A stretch of 9,782 nucleotides of DNA from Candidatus Firestonebacteria bacterium RIFOXYA2_FULL_40_8 (GCA_001778355.1 MFGS01000076.1:1-9782); one strand, 5' to 3'; counted from the first letter of the stretch, positions 1 through 7,103 are shown. Made by a program: numbers and translations. Notes: generated from the letters alone by a model not told the origin.

Positions 1-2382
1 GTATTCCCGGGCCACAATGGAAGCGTGGGAAAGAAGTCCGCCGGTGTTGGTGACAAGCGCAGAAATTGCTACAAAAGCAGGGGTCCATCCCGGATCCGTA
101 TGGTCGGTCACCAGTATATCATCCGGCAGAAGGCGTCCGATATCCTCCGCCCGCATAATTACTCGCGCTATTCCGATAACTTTACCCCGGCTGACCGCCA
201 GGCCTTTTAACTCTTTGATATCAGGCGACGGCTCGTATTGACCTTTACCTACAAGTAAATCAAGGTCCGTAATTACATCCGGAAGATAAATATCCCGGTT
301 CTTTAAATATTCAAGTTTTCTGGCAGGAATATGCTTTAGCGGTTTTATATCGTAAAGAAGACCATCAAACTCCGAGTCCAGTAAAAAGAAGATATCAACT
401 TCTTCCTTGATCAATTTCTTTTCCAGAAGGAGCTTAGCCGTTTTAAGGATTACCTTTCGAATAGGAACAAAGCTCCTGATAAGCGAACTCTTGACCAGTT
501 CTCTGGTGTTTTGTCCCGTACGCGCCTTTTTTGCCAGAAAGGTTAGGATAGACAACTTCCAGGACGGTGTATCTTTTTTTAAACTTTGGAGGAGCTCCTG
601 CCTTTTTGCCAGAAGGTCTTCCTCTTTCCGGTCCGGACTTAAATTGTCGCGAGCTTGCACATAGGTTCTAAGGTTATTAATAATAAAACTTCTGTCTTCC
701 TGCCATCTCGGCTGAGAAAAGTCTATCTCCTTGACACATCTGTACCCGTAAAGCTCTATAAATTTATCATAGGCCGCTTTTATTTCCACGTCCTTGTTTA
801 TTACGGTTTCTGCTTCCGAAGTGTTTGATGTCTTTAGAAATTCGCCGGCGAGTTCTCTTTTCTCTTGCAAAAGGCGGGACACCGTCCAGAGCGCTTTAAA
901 ACCTGAGAGTATTTCAACACCTTCAAAATCCCCGGATAAAAGCAAGTGCTTGTCCATAATATCCGGCAGATATTTTTTAGCCGCCTTATTGTAAATGTCG
1001 ATCCAAAACAGAGGAAGTATCAGGGCGTTGAAACTTTTAGTTATATTCTCCCTGATTACGAGTATTATCCTTTTTTTTAACGACACCATTTCCTCTAAAG
1101 TTACCGCTTTATCGGCTTGTTCTTCCCAATCTTTTGCCTGAACTTTGGCTTCCGCGGTAAATTTCTTTAACCAGCTTTGAAGGAACAGGGAAGATATAAA
1201 AAGACCGAGACCAAATTTAAGAAGTTTCAACATGCTTTTCAATTTAATACGGGAGGGCCCGGGAATTTCCGACTTTTCCCCGCCAAACAGCAAAGAAACC
1301 GAAAATTTTGTCATTCCGAGATTATTCCTGAGATGATCTTCAATAGCCGATATATTGAAATATAGCCTGCCCTTTATCCCCCGCATTATTTCTAAATTTT
1401 CATGCATACCTGAAGCTTTTTTACCCGCAGCTCCTATTGTTGTTGAGCAAAAAGAAACTACAAGAGGGTAATTCTGACCCGGCAGTACTTCTGCAATATT
1501 TACATTGGACCAGACATCCGTATTTTTCTTCATATGCTCTATGGCTGTGACCGGACGGCATTGAAGAAAAAACAGTTCGCCGCGGCAAAGCGCCCATTCG
1601 GTATCAACATGAAACCCGAGATAATTTTCCAGGCAGATGACATGACTGGAAATACGTTTAAGATCAGCATCGGAAATAAGAGCATGCTCAAGCTTTTCAG
1701 TTGAAAGCATAAAGCCGTTTTCCATAACCGCTAAATTGTTTTTTTGAACGGTAAACCGCTCCGGGGATATCTTCCCGTCAACAAGTTTATCGCAAAGCCC
1801 TTTACACCCCTCTATCACAACAAATTTATCGTCAAGGGTTGCGGGATTAATAGAGAACGCCACACCCGAAACATCGCTTTCCACCATAGCTTGAACAAGT
1901 ACCGCCATGGAAAGTTTAGTCGAATCACCCTTGTTTTGCTTTGCATAGGAAACAGCCCGTTCGGCAAATAGTGAGGTCCAGACCTTCTTTATTGACTCAA
2001 ATACTTCTTCTTCCGGAATATTTAAAAAGGTTTCAAACTGTCCCGCTGCCGCCCCGCGCAATGTATCTTCAAAAGGAGAACTCGACCTGACCGCAACTTT
2101 AGAAGCCCCCAATTTTTTAAAAGCTTCCATAACCTCTGATTTGATTTTCTGAGGAATAACCCCTTTTAAGACAGCTTCTCTGACAAGAGGCAGATTCCCT
2201 GCCCGTATGAACGGAATAATTTTATTCTTTCTAAAAAACTCATTAAAAGCAGACACAGTCAACACAAAACCGGGCGTAGTTTTTATTCCCGCCCGCTGTA
2301 CTTCCGAAAGAAGCACCGCCTTACTTCCCGCAAGTAAAACATCTTTTTTTGTGAGTGTATTTAAGAGGCGAATGTATTTCAT
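1..2382 (-). CDS. PEP synthase/rifampicin phosphotransferase-like dikinase (3' end outside window)
   Basis: The reading frame is open from ATG 2380-2382 to the window edge: 794 codons with no stop, so the C-terminus is missing. The N-terminal third is a PPDK_N ATP-grasp domain. It shows AGSKAVLL at 18-25 (nucleotide-binding K21), PGF at 37-39, AVRSSSPFED at 97-106, a SGVAFSINP strand at 172-180, and the metal/ATP-binding end with D260, E262, Q274 and R276 in LQCRPVT. A variable middle of about 430 residues contains YGYR...EIDF...PRW at 545-560, typical of rifampicin phosphotransferase (RPH)-type proteins. The swivelling phosphohistidine domain starts near 725, has DPGWTP at 763-768 and carries H786 in GGLLSHAS. 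In PEP synthase and PPDK this His lies near 420-455, so the order ATP-grasp, long middle, His domain matches RPH. RPH moves the beta-phosphate of ATP to a drug hydroxyl, but many relatives have unknown substrates, and a further PEP-binding domain past the edge cannot be excluded. There is no Shine-Dalgarno before the start. Confidence 0.85.
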   Translation of the reverse strand, partial: MKYIRLLNTLTKKDVLLAGSKAVLLSEVQRAGIKTTPGFVLTVSAFNEFFRKNKIIPFIRAGNLPLVREAVLKGVIPQKIKSEVMEAFKKLGASKVAVRSSSPFEDTLRGAAAGQFETFLNIPEEEVFESIKKVWTSLFAERAVSYAKQNKGDSTKLSMAVLVQAMVESDVSGVAFSINPATLDDKFVVIEGCKGLCDKLVDGKISPERFTVQKNNLAVMENGFMLSTEKLEHALISDADLKRISSHVICLENYLGFHVDTEWALCRGELFFLQCRPVTAIEHMKKNTDVWSNVNIAEVLPGQNYPLVVSFCSTTIGAAGKKASGMHENLEIMRGIKGRLYFNISAIEDHLRNNLGMTKFSVSLLFGGEKSEIPGPSRIKLKSMLKLLKFGLGLFISSLFLQSWLKKFTAEAKVQAKDWEEQADKAVTLEEMVSLKKRIILVIRENITKSFNALILPLFWIDIYNKAAKKYLPDIMDKHLLLSGDFEGVEILSGFKALWTVSRLLQEKRELAGEFLKTSNTSEAETVINKDVEIKAAYDKFIELYGYRCVKEIDFSQPRWQEDRSFIINNLRTYVQARDNLSPDRKEEDLLAKRQELLQSLKKDTPSWKLSILTFLAKKARTGQNTRELVKSSLIRSFVPIRKVILKTAKLLLEKKLIKEEVDIFFLLDSEFDGLLYDIKPLKHIPARKLEYLKNRDIYLPDVITDLDLLVGKGQYEPSPDIKELKGLAVSRGKVIGIARVIMRAEDIGRLLPDDILVTDHTDPGWTPAFVAISALVTNTGGLLSHASIVAREY

Positions 2383-2389
2383 AAGGTTA

Positions 2390-2398
2390 AGTATACCA
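2390..2398 (-). promoter_or_regulatory. Extended -10 promoter of the dikinase gene, possibly giving a leaderless mRNA
   Basis: The minus strand reads TGG directly followed by TATACT (5 of 6 to the -10 consensus, with the extended -10 TG). Only 7 nt separate the hexamer from the ATG at 2382, so a normally placed start site would fall on or beside the A of ATG. No purine-rich ribosome-binding site lies in between. The -35 position at 2413-2418 (TTCTTA) is poor and lies inside the heptamer array. Confidence 0.5.
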
Positions 2399-2406
2399 TT
2401 AAAAGC

Positions 2407-2434
2407 AAGAACTAAGAACTAAATTCTAAATTCT
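2407..2434. repeat. Heptamer array I
   Basis: Four uninterrupted 7-nt units on the plus strand: AAGAACT twice, then AAATTCT twice. A partial fifth unit follows. The array sits between the stop of the small hypothetical gene (2468) and the start of the dikinase gene (2382), and covers the position of a -35 box. It belongs to the same class of 7-nt-period arrays found in other gaps of the window. Confidence 0.8.
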
Positions 2435-2467
2435 AAACAATTCTGCGGGCAAAACATGTTTAACAGG

Positions 2468-2848
2468 TCAATTCTTACTCCAAATAAGATGTTTCTCGTT
2501 GCCAAAATATATATTTTCGGTTCCGTCATCTATTTTTATTTTATGATCAAATCCCCCGCTGGCACTTTTACCGAACTTATGCAATGTCAAATATATTTTG
2601 ACAGTTATTTCATTTTTATATTTTTCTTCGACAATTTTTTTCACAAAAAAAGCACTGTGACCACAAAGCCCACTTATTTCGACAAACCTACCTTTACTGC
2701 CAACAATATTTACTGTTTTGAACCCAAAAACACTGTTATAATCCAGAACATTCGTATTATCTCCAGTAAATAACAATCCAACCAACACTCCACCTAGTAT
2801 TAATATTACAATTGCAATTATCTTTATCTTCCTAGAAATATTCAGCAT
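2468..2848 (-). CDS. Small membrane-anchored hypothetical protein
   Basis: 126 residues; I do not recognise a function. Residues 6-12 are basic and Lys/Ile-rich. They are followed by one hydrophobic helix at about 9-28 (AIVILILGGVLVGLLF), which acts as an uncleaved anchor or signal peptide. No lipobox Cys is visible. The remaining 95 residues would be extracytoplasmic. They are beta-strand-like, with GFKTVNIVGSKG near 42-53, GLCGHSAF near 60-67 and a C-terminal IYFGNEKHLIW. This pattern resembles small exported proteins of unknown function. The start has a GGAG 5 nt upstream. It begins 33 nt after the stop of the TIM-barrel gene with no promoter or hairpin between, so the two are probably co-transcribed. 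Confidence 0.7.
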   Translation of the reverse strand: MLNISRKIKIIAIVILILGGVLVGLLFTGDNTNVLDYNSVFGFKTVNIVGSKGRFVEISGLCGHSAFFVKKIVEEKYKNEITVKIYLTLHKFGKSASGGFDHKIKIDDGTENIYFGNEKHLIWSKN

Positions 2849-2881
2849 TCAAACTCCAATCATTTAAGGGTGCCGACTCTC

Positions 2882-3643
2882 TTATCTATTCCATAGCTTC
2901 TTCAGAGTATCACGACCTCTAAGTACGTCTTTACGGTCTTTTGTGATTACTTCTATTGTGATGGTGCCGTTGTAGTATTTTTTTAGTACTTGAATTGCTT
3001 TTTTTGTATTTGTGTCGCCTTTGCCGATGGGGAGGTGCAGGTCCAGATTGTTTTTACTTTCATGTAAATGTACATGTTCCAATTTGCCGTGAAAGGTTTT
3101 TATAAAATCTTCGGGTTTTCTACCAAATACCGAAGCATGACCGATATCGAGATTAAAATACAAACCGGGAACTTTTTTCAGTATTTTTCCGAGATTTTTT
3201 AAGGTGTCTTGTTTCGTGGGAATATGTTCATACATTATCTTTAAACCGTGTTTTGCAGCGACGGCAACAAGGGTTTTTAAACTTTCGGCCTGGAACTCCA
3301 GTCCTTCTTCATCCGTGAATATTTGCCCGGGCCAATTAGCATGAATTGTTATTTTTTCGGCTCCAACAGCGGAAAAAGCAGGAAAATATTTAATGCATTC
3401 GTCTACGGCAGCTTTTCTGATACCGGGGAGCGCTGACCCGGTAGGAAGGTACCATACCGTGTGTCCCACAGCACCAAGATTATATTTTCTAAGCTGTCTT
3501 GAAATATTAGCAAGATACTTTTTACCGGGGACAACCCCTTCTTCCCCGAAAAGAAGGTCCACGTAATCAAATCCGTGCTTGCCTATCCATTCGATCTCAG
3601 CACAGATATTCTTCCGAGGCAAGTTACAAGCACCGATTCTCAA
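2882..3643 (-). CDS. Xylose isomerase-like TIM-barrel protein (AP endonuclease 2 / sugar phosphate isomerase-epimerase family)
   Basis: 253 residues, a full-length single (beta/alpha)8 domain. The divalent-metal ligands of the superfamily can be seen along the strands: H61 (GHT), H101 (IHAN), E139 (YEH), D166 and H169 (LDIGHA), H190-H194 (HVHLH), D201/H203 before the glycine turn PIGKGD, and E231 (TIEV). These fit either a sugar or keto-acid isomerase/epimerase or an endonuclease IV relative. The acidic/His set with DLHLPIGKG is common to both, so the substrate is not assigned. There is no signal peptide; it is cytoplasmic. The start codon is TTG (3641-3643), chosen because a GGAGG lies 4 nt upstream, the next residues RIGACNLP make the first beta strand, and no ATG or GTG is nearby. 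The gene leads a likely two-gene operon with the small membrane protein. Confidence 0.82.
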   Translation of the reverse strand: MRIGACNLPRKNICAEIEWIGKHGFDYVDLLFGEEGVVPGKKYLANISRQLRKYNLGAVGHTVWYLPTGSALPGIRKAAVDECIKYFPAFSAVGAEKITIHANWPGQIFTDEEGLEFQAESLKTLVAVAAKHGLKIMYEHIPTKQDTLKNLGKILKKVPGLYFNLDIGHASVFGRKPEDFIKTFHGKLEHVHLHESKNNLDLHLPIGKGDTNTKKAIQVLKKYYNGTITIEVITKDRKDVLRGRDTLKKLWNR

Positions 3644-3647
3644 AGTA

Positions 3648-3652
3648 CCTCC
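3648..3652 (-). promoter_or_regulatory. Strong Shine-Dalgarno that decides a TTG start
   Basis: GGAGG (GGAGGT with the next base) lies 4 nt before TTG 3643-3641. It is the strongest ribosome-binding site near this gene and the main reason to accept the rare TTG initiator. Confidence 0.75.
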
Positions 3653-3662
3653 AAAACAAAAC

Positions 3663-3706
3663 GTCTAAAAGTCCATAAGGTCTATAAAGTTCGTAAAGTC
3701 TTTTTT
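3663..3706. repeat. 9-nt word array (array II)
   Basis: Five consecutive plus-strand words all begin with GT. They start at 3663 (8 nt), 3671, 3680, 3689 and 3698 (9 nt each); examples are GTCTATAAA and GTTCGTAAA. The array lies between the TTG-start gene and its candidate -10 box, so it would form most of a 5' leader. The period is 9 rather than 7, but the degenerate style matches the heptamer arrays. Confidence 0.65.
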
Positions 3707-3716
3707 TAATTGTGGT

Positions 3717-3722
3717 ATTATA
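3717..3722 (-). promoter_or_regulatory. Candidate -10 box for the TIM-barrel operon
   Basis: The minus strand carries a perfect TATAAT about 74 nt upstream of the TTG start. No convincing -35 hexamer lies 16-18 nt further upstream, where the edge of the palindrome at 3742-3772 is reached. The surroundings are AT-rich, so a chance match is possible. Confidence 0.3.
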
Positions 3723-3741
3723 TTTAAATATAGCACAGACA

Positions 3742-3772
3742 CTGGATCCCGTATCTGAGTACGGGATGACAG
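3742..3772. repeat. Short perfect palindromic intergenic repeat
   Basis: ATCCCGTA (3746-3753) and TACGGGAT (3760-3767) form a perfect 8-bp stem around the 6-nt loop TCTGAG. The flanks CTG (3742-3744) and CAG (3770-3772) add three pairs after a small internal bulge. The frame TGGATCCCG...CGGGATGAC resembles the dispersed small intergenic palindromes seen in many bacterial genomes. No T-tract follows on either strand, so it is not an obvious terminator. Confidence 0.75.
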
Positions 3773-3788
3773 AATAATTATCATTCTT

Positions 3789-3889
3789 CTTTCACTTTAT
3801 ACTTTTACTTCCTTCTTTTTCTTCTTTTCCTTCTTTTGCTTCGCTTACTTCCCTTTCTTCTTCTACTTCTTTTCCTTCGCTTCCTTCCC
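3789..3889. repeat. Homopurine-homopyrimidine tract with a 36-bp direct repeat
   Basis: About 100 bp are almost pure T/C on the plus strand (A/G on the minus). Two 24-bp units at 3830-3853 and 3866-3889 agree at 22 of 24 positions and are offset by 36 bp. The tract starts directly after the stop codon of the MORN-repeat gene and, in that gene's frame, reads as Lys/Glu-rich codons interrupted by stops. Confidence 0.8.
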
Positions 3890-4993
3890 TTACTTCACTG
3901 CGCTGCCGTCTTTGTTGTATTTTCTATCCCTTACCAGTTTGCCAGCTTTATATAGTTTTTCGCTCTCGACTGTGCCGTCTTCATAGTAGGTCTTAGCCAT
4001 ACCGTTTAGAAGATCATTGGCGTAATCCCACTCTCCGTACAATTTACCGCTTTTGTAATATTCCTTGGCGATACCGTTCTTTTTTCCCTCCGTATACATC
4101 CATTCAAAACGGAGTTCACCGGTAGGATAAAAACCCTGGCTGACATTTTCTTTTATATCATTTTTAAAGTTCCACTGCGCGACAAGCTTTCTATTCTCAT
4201 CATATTCCTTGGTCATTCCATGCTGTTTTCCCTTTGCGTAAACCCGTTCCTCTTTGACTATTTCCGCTTTTGAATCCAGGTAGATCCTCGAAGTCCCGTT
4301 CAATAAATTACTTTTATACATCCACTCTGCGTAAACATTGCCGCTCGGATAATACTCGGTGGTAAATTCTATCTGCTTTCCTCTTTTAAAAGTAGCTTCT
4401 TTATATATTTTTCCGTTCTTATATTCTTTGCTGATACCCTCCAAAGCATTATTTTCATAGAGCATTTCAGATTTTATTTTGCCGTCCGCCTCATACTGTT
4501 TCCATACACCAATTTTTCCGTCATTTTTGTACTCGCCTTCCACTTCCAGTTTCCCGAAAGCATTGTAAACTTTCGCAGGGCCTTCCAGTAAACCTTTAAC
4601 ATATATCAACTCAGTCCGGACTTTTCCGCTGTCATAATAGAATTTAGTGACTCCGTCATATTTTCCGTCCTTATAGGTGCTTTCCGCCTCCAGCACCTCG
4701 CCCCTGTATTGCTTGGCAACCCCGTTTTTAAGATTGTCCTTATATGGGAGAATAACTTTTTTACCGTTAATAACTTGAATAACCTCGCCGTCAGGTATTG
4801 TCCCTTCTCTTTGCTTTACCTCACCCCACCTGTCTATTATCTCTTTTGCTATCTGTTTATCCCCGTCAAAATAAACGGCAATCTTTCCTTTTTTATTCTC
4901 AAGATTAAGATCCGGCTCCACCTTCCTGGTTATCTCCGCAAAAACAACCGAAGATATTAAAATCACACTAAGAATCACGACTACTCGTTTCAT
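3890..4993 (-). CDS. Secreted MORN_2-repeat protein (YwqK-like)
   Basis: 367 residues. A Sec signal peptide is clear: KR at 2-3, a hydrophobic core at 4-18 and a VFA-E cleavage site after A19. No lipobox is present, so the mature protein is probably periplasmic or released. Residues 20-88 are a non-repeat head. About eleven units of 22-26 residues follow from 89 to 352, each with the pattern NG-x-x-K-x-YY-x-x-GK-x-x-E-x-x-Y-K; the clearest are NGIAKEYYKSGKLYGEWDY at 306-324 and NGMAKTYYEDG at 330-340. These are MORN_2 repeats, which build extended beta-hairpin stacks. Database entries often call such proteins 'YwqK family antitoxin', but no toxin partner is visible here and a structural or envelope role is more likely. 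The start has GAGGAG 5 nt upstream. The C-terminus ends in a Lys-rich stretch that runs into the purine tract. Confidence 0.85.
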   Translation of the reverse strand: MKRVVVILSVILISSVVFAEITRKVEPDLNLENKKGKIAVYFDGDKQIAKEIIDRWGEVKQREGTIPDGEVIQVINGKKVILPYKDNLKNGVAKQYRGEVLEAESTYKDGKYDGVTKFYYDSGKVRTELIYVKGLLEGPAKVYNAFGKLEVEGEYKNDGKIGVWKQYEADGKIKSEMLYENNALEGISKEYKNGKIYKEATFKRGKQIEFTTEYYPSGNVYAEWMYKSNLLNGTSRIYLDSKAEIVKEERVYAKGKQHGMTKEYDENRKLVAQWNFKNDIKENVSQGFYPTGELRFEWMYTEGKKNGIAKEYYKSGKLYGEWDYANDLLNGMAKTYYEDGTVESEKLYKAGKLVRDRKYNKDGSAVK

Positions 4994-5037
4994 CTCAACT
5001 CCTCGACCTATTTTCGGTCTTATTTTTCAATATAACT

Positions 5038-5172
5038 TCAACGCTTCTCTTTTCCGCCACAAAGCGTCGGCGGACTTCGCTTCACTTCGCGAGTTTCTAA
5101 CTTTCCGCCTTTGGCGAGATCTCGTTTCAAACGGACGAATTTGCTTTAATCATAGCCTCAACGCTTCTCTTT
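5038..5172. repeat. 15-bp direct repeat pair with GC hairpins between
   Basis: TCAACGCTTCTCTTT occurs exactly at 5038-5052 and 5158-5172 in the gap between the acyl-CoA synthetase and the MORN gene. Between the copies are an inverted repeat TCCGCC/GGCGGA (5053-5058 and 5069-5074), a CGCC-TTT-GGCG mini-hairpin (5106-5116) and a perfect 10-bp palindrome CGAGATCTCG (5115-5124). I see no good promoter for the MORN gene in this gap. Confidence 0.75.
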
Positions 5173-5194
5173 CGAATTTCGAGTTTCGAATTTA
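5169..5194. repeat. Heptamer array overlapping a stop codon (array IV)
   Basis: Three plus-strand 7-nt units of pattern VTTTCGA run from 5169 to 5189, and a partial unit continues to 5194. The partial unit contains the TAA stop codon of the acyl-CoA synthetase gene (5192-5194, minus strand). Confidence 0.75.
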
Positions 5195-7000
5195 TCTGTT
5201 TTCGCCATGAAGGCTTTTTCTCATGCTTTCCAAATGTAATTTATATAATTCATTTACTTTATTTCTTTTCAGTTTCAGTGTCGCCGTAAGTTCGCGCCCC
5301 ACTTCAAAAGGTTCAGAGATAAAACGGAACTCACGAATGAGCTCATGATCCTTAAAACCGGCCTTATTATTTACATAATGATGAATCTCTCTTCTATATA
5401 GCTCTCGTACCGGCGCCTGATCCAGTACTTTCTCTATATGCTTCCCCTGCCACTCAATATTATTCTTTTGGCAGAACTGCTGTAAGGTCTCGACATTCGG
5501 GACAATAAGCGCACCGAGGGATTTCCAGTCGTGACCCGTCACCATAACCGACGCTATGTAATCACTTCTTGAAAGAACCGTCTCCAGAGGTACCGGATTA
5601 ACGTTCTCCCCGTTAGACAGTACCACTATATCTTTTTCCCTGCCGGAAATCACCAGGTTATGCTGTTTATCCAGATGTCCTATATCCCCGGTATCCAGCC
5701 ACCCGTCACGGTCCAATATTTTTCTCGTTGCTTCAAAGTTACGGTAATAACCCTTCATTACGTTAGGCCCTTTTATATAAATAATCCCGTCTTCACCGTG
5801 GGACTTTTCTTTACCGGTTTCTGCATCTATTATCCTGATACTTACACCTTCAATAACGGGACCGACCGTGTACAGGGCTTTACTGCCGATAACCCTGACT
5901 GCTATTACCGGGCTTGTCTCCGTAAGGCCGTACCCCTCAATAAGCTCTATCTTTGCCACATTAAAAAAGTCATCAATGTAATCCGGCAATTTACTTCCGC
6001 CGGAAACACCCAATCGGAATTTTTTCCCAAGCTTCGATCTAAGCTCGGCAAACACCATTTTATCCAGCATTTTTGTAGTAAGTTTTCCGAATATCCTGGC
6101 GGGATGCGCGGGATATTTTTTCTTATGCGAGTCAATTGAAGTTTTAAGCATCAGGTTAAAGATACTTCTTTTAATACCGCTCTGTTCCTTTACTTTTTTC
6201 ATTACTCCGTTATAAACCCGTTCCCAGATGCGGGGAACCGAAGCCATAACCGAAGGATTCTCGGAAATTAAATCTTCAAGTAACGCTTTTTGAACCGTAT
6301 AGAACGTTTCGGCGCCGCCTACCATCGCGGCATATTTCACAATACGTTCAAAAGCATGCCATGCGGGAAGAATGGAAATAAACTTATCTTCTCTTACTAT
6401 TTTTATCCTGTGCAAAGCGGCTACGGCATTACTCATAAAATTACCGTGTGTTAATTCCACGCCTTTCGGAATACCGGTACTCCCTGAAGTATAAATAATA
6501 CTTGCAGTATAATCCCGGTCAGATTTGGGAAGTTGTATCCGGCTTTTATACCCTACCTGCTCTATCTGGGAGACATGTTTAACTTTGGCCATTTTATCCA
6601 TAGAAAGGATAAGTTCAACTCCGGCATGTTTATGTTTTAAAAGTTTCTGCAGTACGGCCTCGTTTTCAACGATAACAATCTTAGCTTTACTATGTTCCAG
6701 AATATAGTTTATCTCTTCGGCATCAGAATCATGCCCGCGCGGCACATCTATAAGGCAGGCGTTGTTAATCGCAAGCGTGAGGATACTCCACACGGGAACA
6801 TTGGAAGAAAAAATGGCAATCCTGTCTTTGGGTTGAAGTCCAATCTCAAGAAAGCCGCGGCTGTAGGCATTTATCTGTTCATACGCTTTGGCATAGGAAA
6901 TACGTTTTGTTATTTCATTTTCTTTCCAGGATGTAAACGGAGAGTTTCCGTAGTTTTTGAAAGTTTTTACCAGATCCTGAATTGTCCTAATCTGATTCAT
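5192..7000 (-). CDS. Long-chain fatty acid--CoA ligase (AMP-forming)
   Basis: 602 residues, the usual length. It belongs to the ANL adenylating superfamily: fatty acid + ATP + CoA gives acyl-CoA + AMP + PPi, which activates fatty acids for lipid synthesis or degradation. Core motifs occur in order: P-loop YTSGSTGIPKG at 170-180, GYGLTETSP at 356-364, WLDTGD at 434-439, the hinge motif GREKDIVV at 453-460, and the C-terminal TATLKLKR at 572-579 with the adenylation lysine region. DVPRGHDSDAEE at 85-96 is the signature of the long-chain clade also known from spirochaetes (DVPRG-x-DS). There is no signal peptide; it is likely cytoplasmic and membrane-associated. ATG 7000 is the only ATG, GTG or TTG before the core that is not followed by a stop; an in-frame TAA lies at 7013-7015. 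The only strong Shine-Dalgarno is 25 nt away. The gene has its own promoter, so it is probably monocistronic. Confidence 0.93.
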   Translation of the reverse strand: MNQIRTIQDLVKTFKNYGNSPFTSWKENEITKRISYAKAYEQINAYSRGFLEIGLQPKDRIAIFSSNVPVWSILTLAINNACLIDVPRGHDSDAEEINYILEHSKAKIVIVENEAVLQKLLKHKHAGVELILSMDKMAKVKHVSQIEQVGYKSRIQLPKSDRDYTASIIYTSGSTGIPKGVELTHGNFMSNAVAALHRIKIVREDKFISILPAWHAFERIVKYAAMVGGAETFYTVQKALLEDLISENPSVMASVPRIWERVYNGVMKKVKEQSGIKRSIFNLMLKTSIDSHKKKYPAHPARIFGKLTTKMLDKMVFAELRSKLGKKFRLGVSGGSKLPDYIDDFFNVAKIELIEGYGLTETSPVIAVRVIGSKALYTVGPVIEGVSIRIIDAETGKEKSHGEDGIIYIKGPNVMKGYYRNFEATRKILDRDGWLDTGDIGHLDKQHNLVISGREKDIVVLSNGENVNPVPLETVLSRSDYIASVMVTGHDWKSLGALIVPNVETLQQFCQKNNIEWQGKHIEKVLDQAPVRELYRREIHHYVNNKAGFKDHELIREFRFISEPFEVGRELTATLKLKRNKVNELYKLHLESMRKSLHGENR

Positions 7001-7002
7001 AT

Positions 7003-7031
7003 TTATGCCTGATTACGGCAAAAGACTCCTT
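7003..7031 (-). promoter_or_regulatory. Distant Shine-Dalgarno plus spacer hairpin before the acyl-CoA synthetase
   Basis: AAGGAG (7026-7031) is the best ribosome-binding site, but it lies 25 nt from ATG 7000. The spacer holds an imperfect stem TTTTGCC (7023-7017) against GGCATAA (7009-7003) with a 7-nt loop: 6 of 7 pairs, one T-T mismatch. Folding would bring the two to about 4 nt plus the stem. A TTG-CCG-TAA mini-ORF (7021-7013) also follows the AAGGAG. Which is used cannot be decided from sequence. Confidence 0.4.
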
Positions 7032-7050
7032 TAAAGCGTGCGATATGTAG

Positions 7051-7079
7051 ATTTTACACCGTAAAACAGATGTTTTCAA
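7051..7079 (-). promoter_or_regulatory. Sigma-70-type promoter of the acyl-CoA synthetase gene
   Basis: On the minus strand TTGAAA (7079-7074) is followed by exactly 17 nt and then TAAAAT (7056-7051). Each hexamer differs from consensus at one or two positions and the spacing is optimal. It predicts a transcript start near 7044 and a leader of about 44 nt that contains the AAGGAG. Confidence 0.65.
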
Positions 7080-7103
7080 GGGCGAAAACAGAGAAAAAAC
7101 AGT

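Noticed and set aside
2407..2434. CRISPR repeats
   Set aside because: The 7-nt units are contiguous with no spacers, and no cas gene is present.
2456..2773. Plus-strand open frame of 105 codons opposite the small hypothetical gene
   Set aside because: It has no Shine-Dalgarno and a low-complexity Phe/Ile-rich product. The minus-strand frame has a good ribosome-binding site, a sensible membrane anchor and operon spacing.
3890..4993. Toxin-antitoxin module (YwqK family antitoxin label)
   Set aside because: The label is a database habit for MORN_2 proteins. This one has a signal peptide and no toxin-like neighbour.
5660..6139. Plus-strand open frame of 159 codons
   Set aside because: It lies entirely inside the acyl-CoA synthetase gene on the other strand, has no recognisable domain, and the minus-strand gene shows all family motifs.
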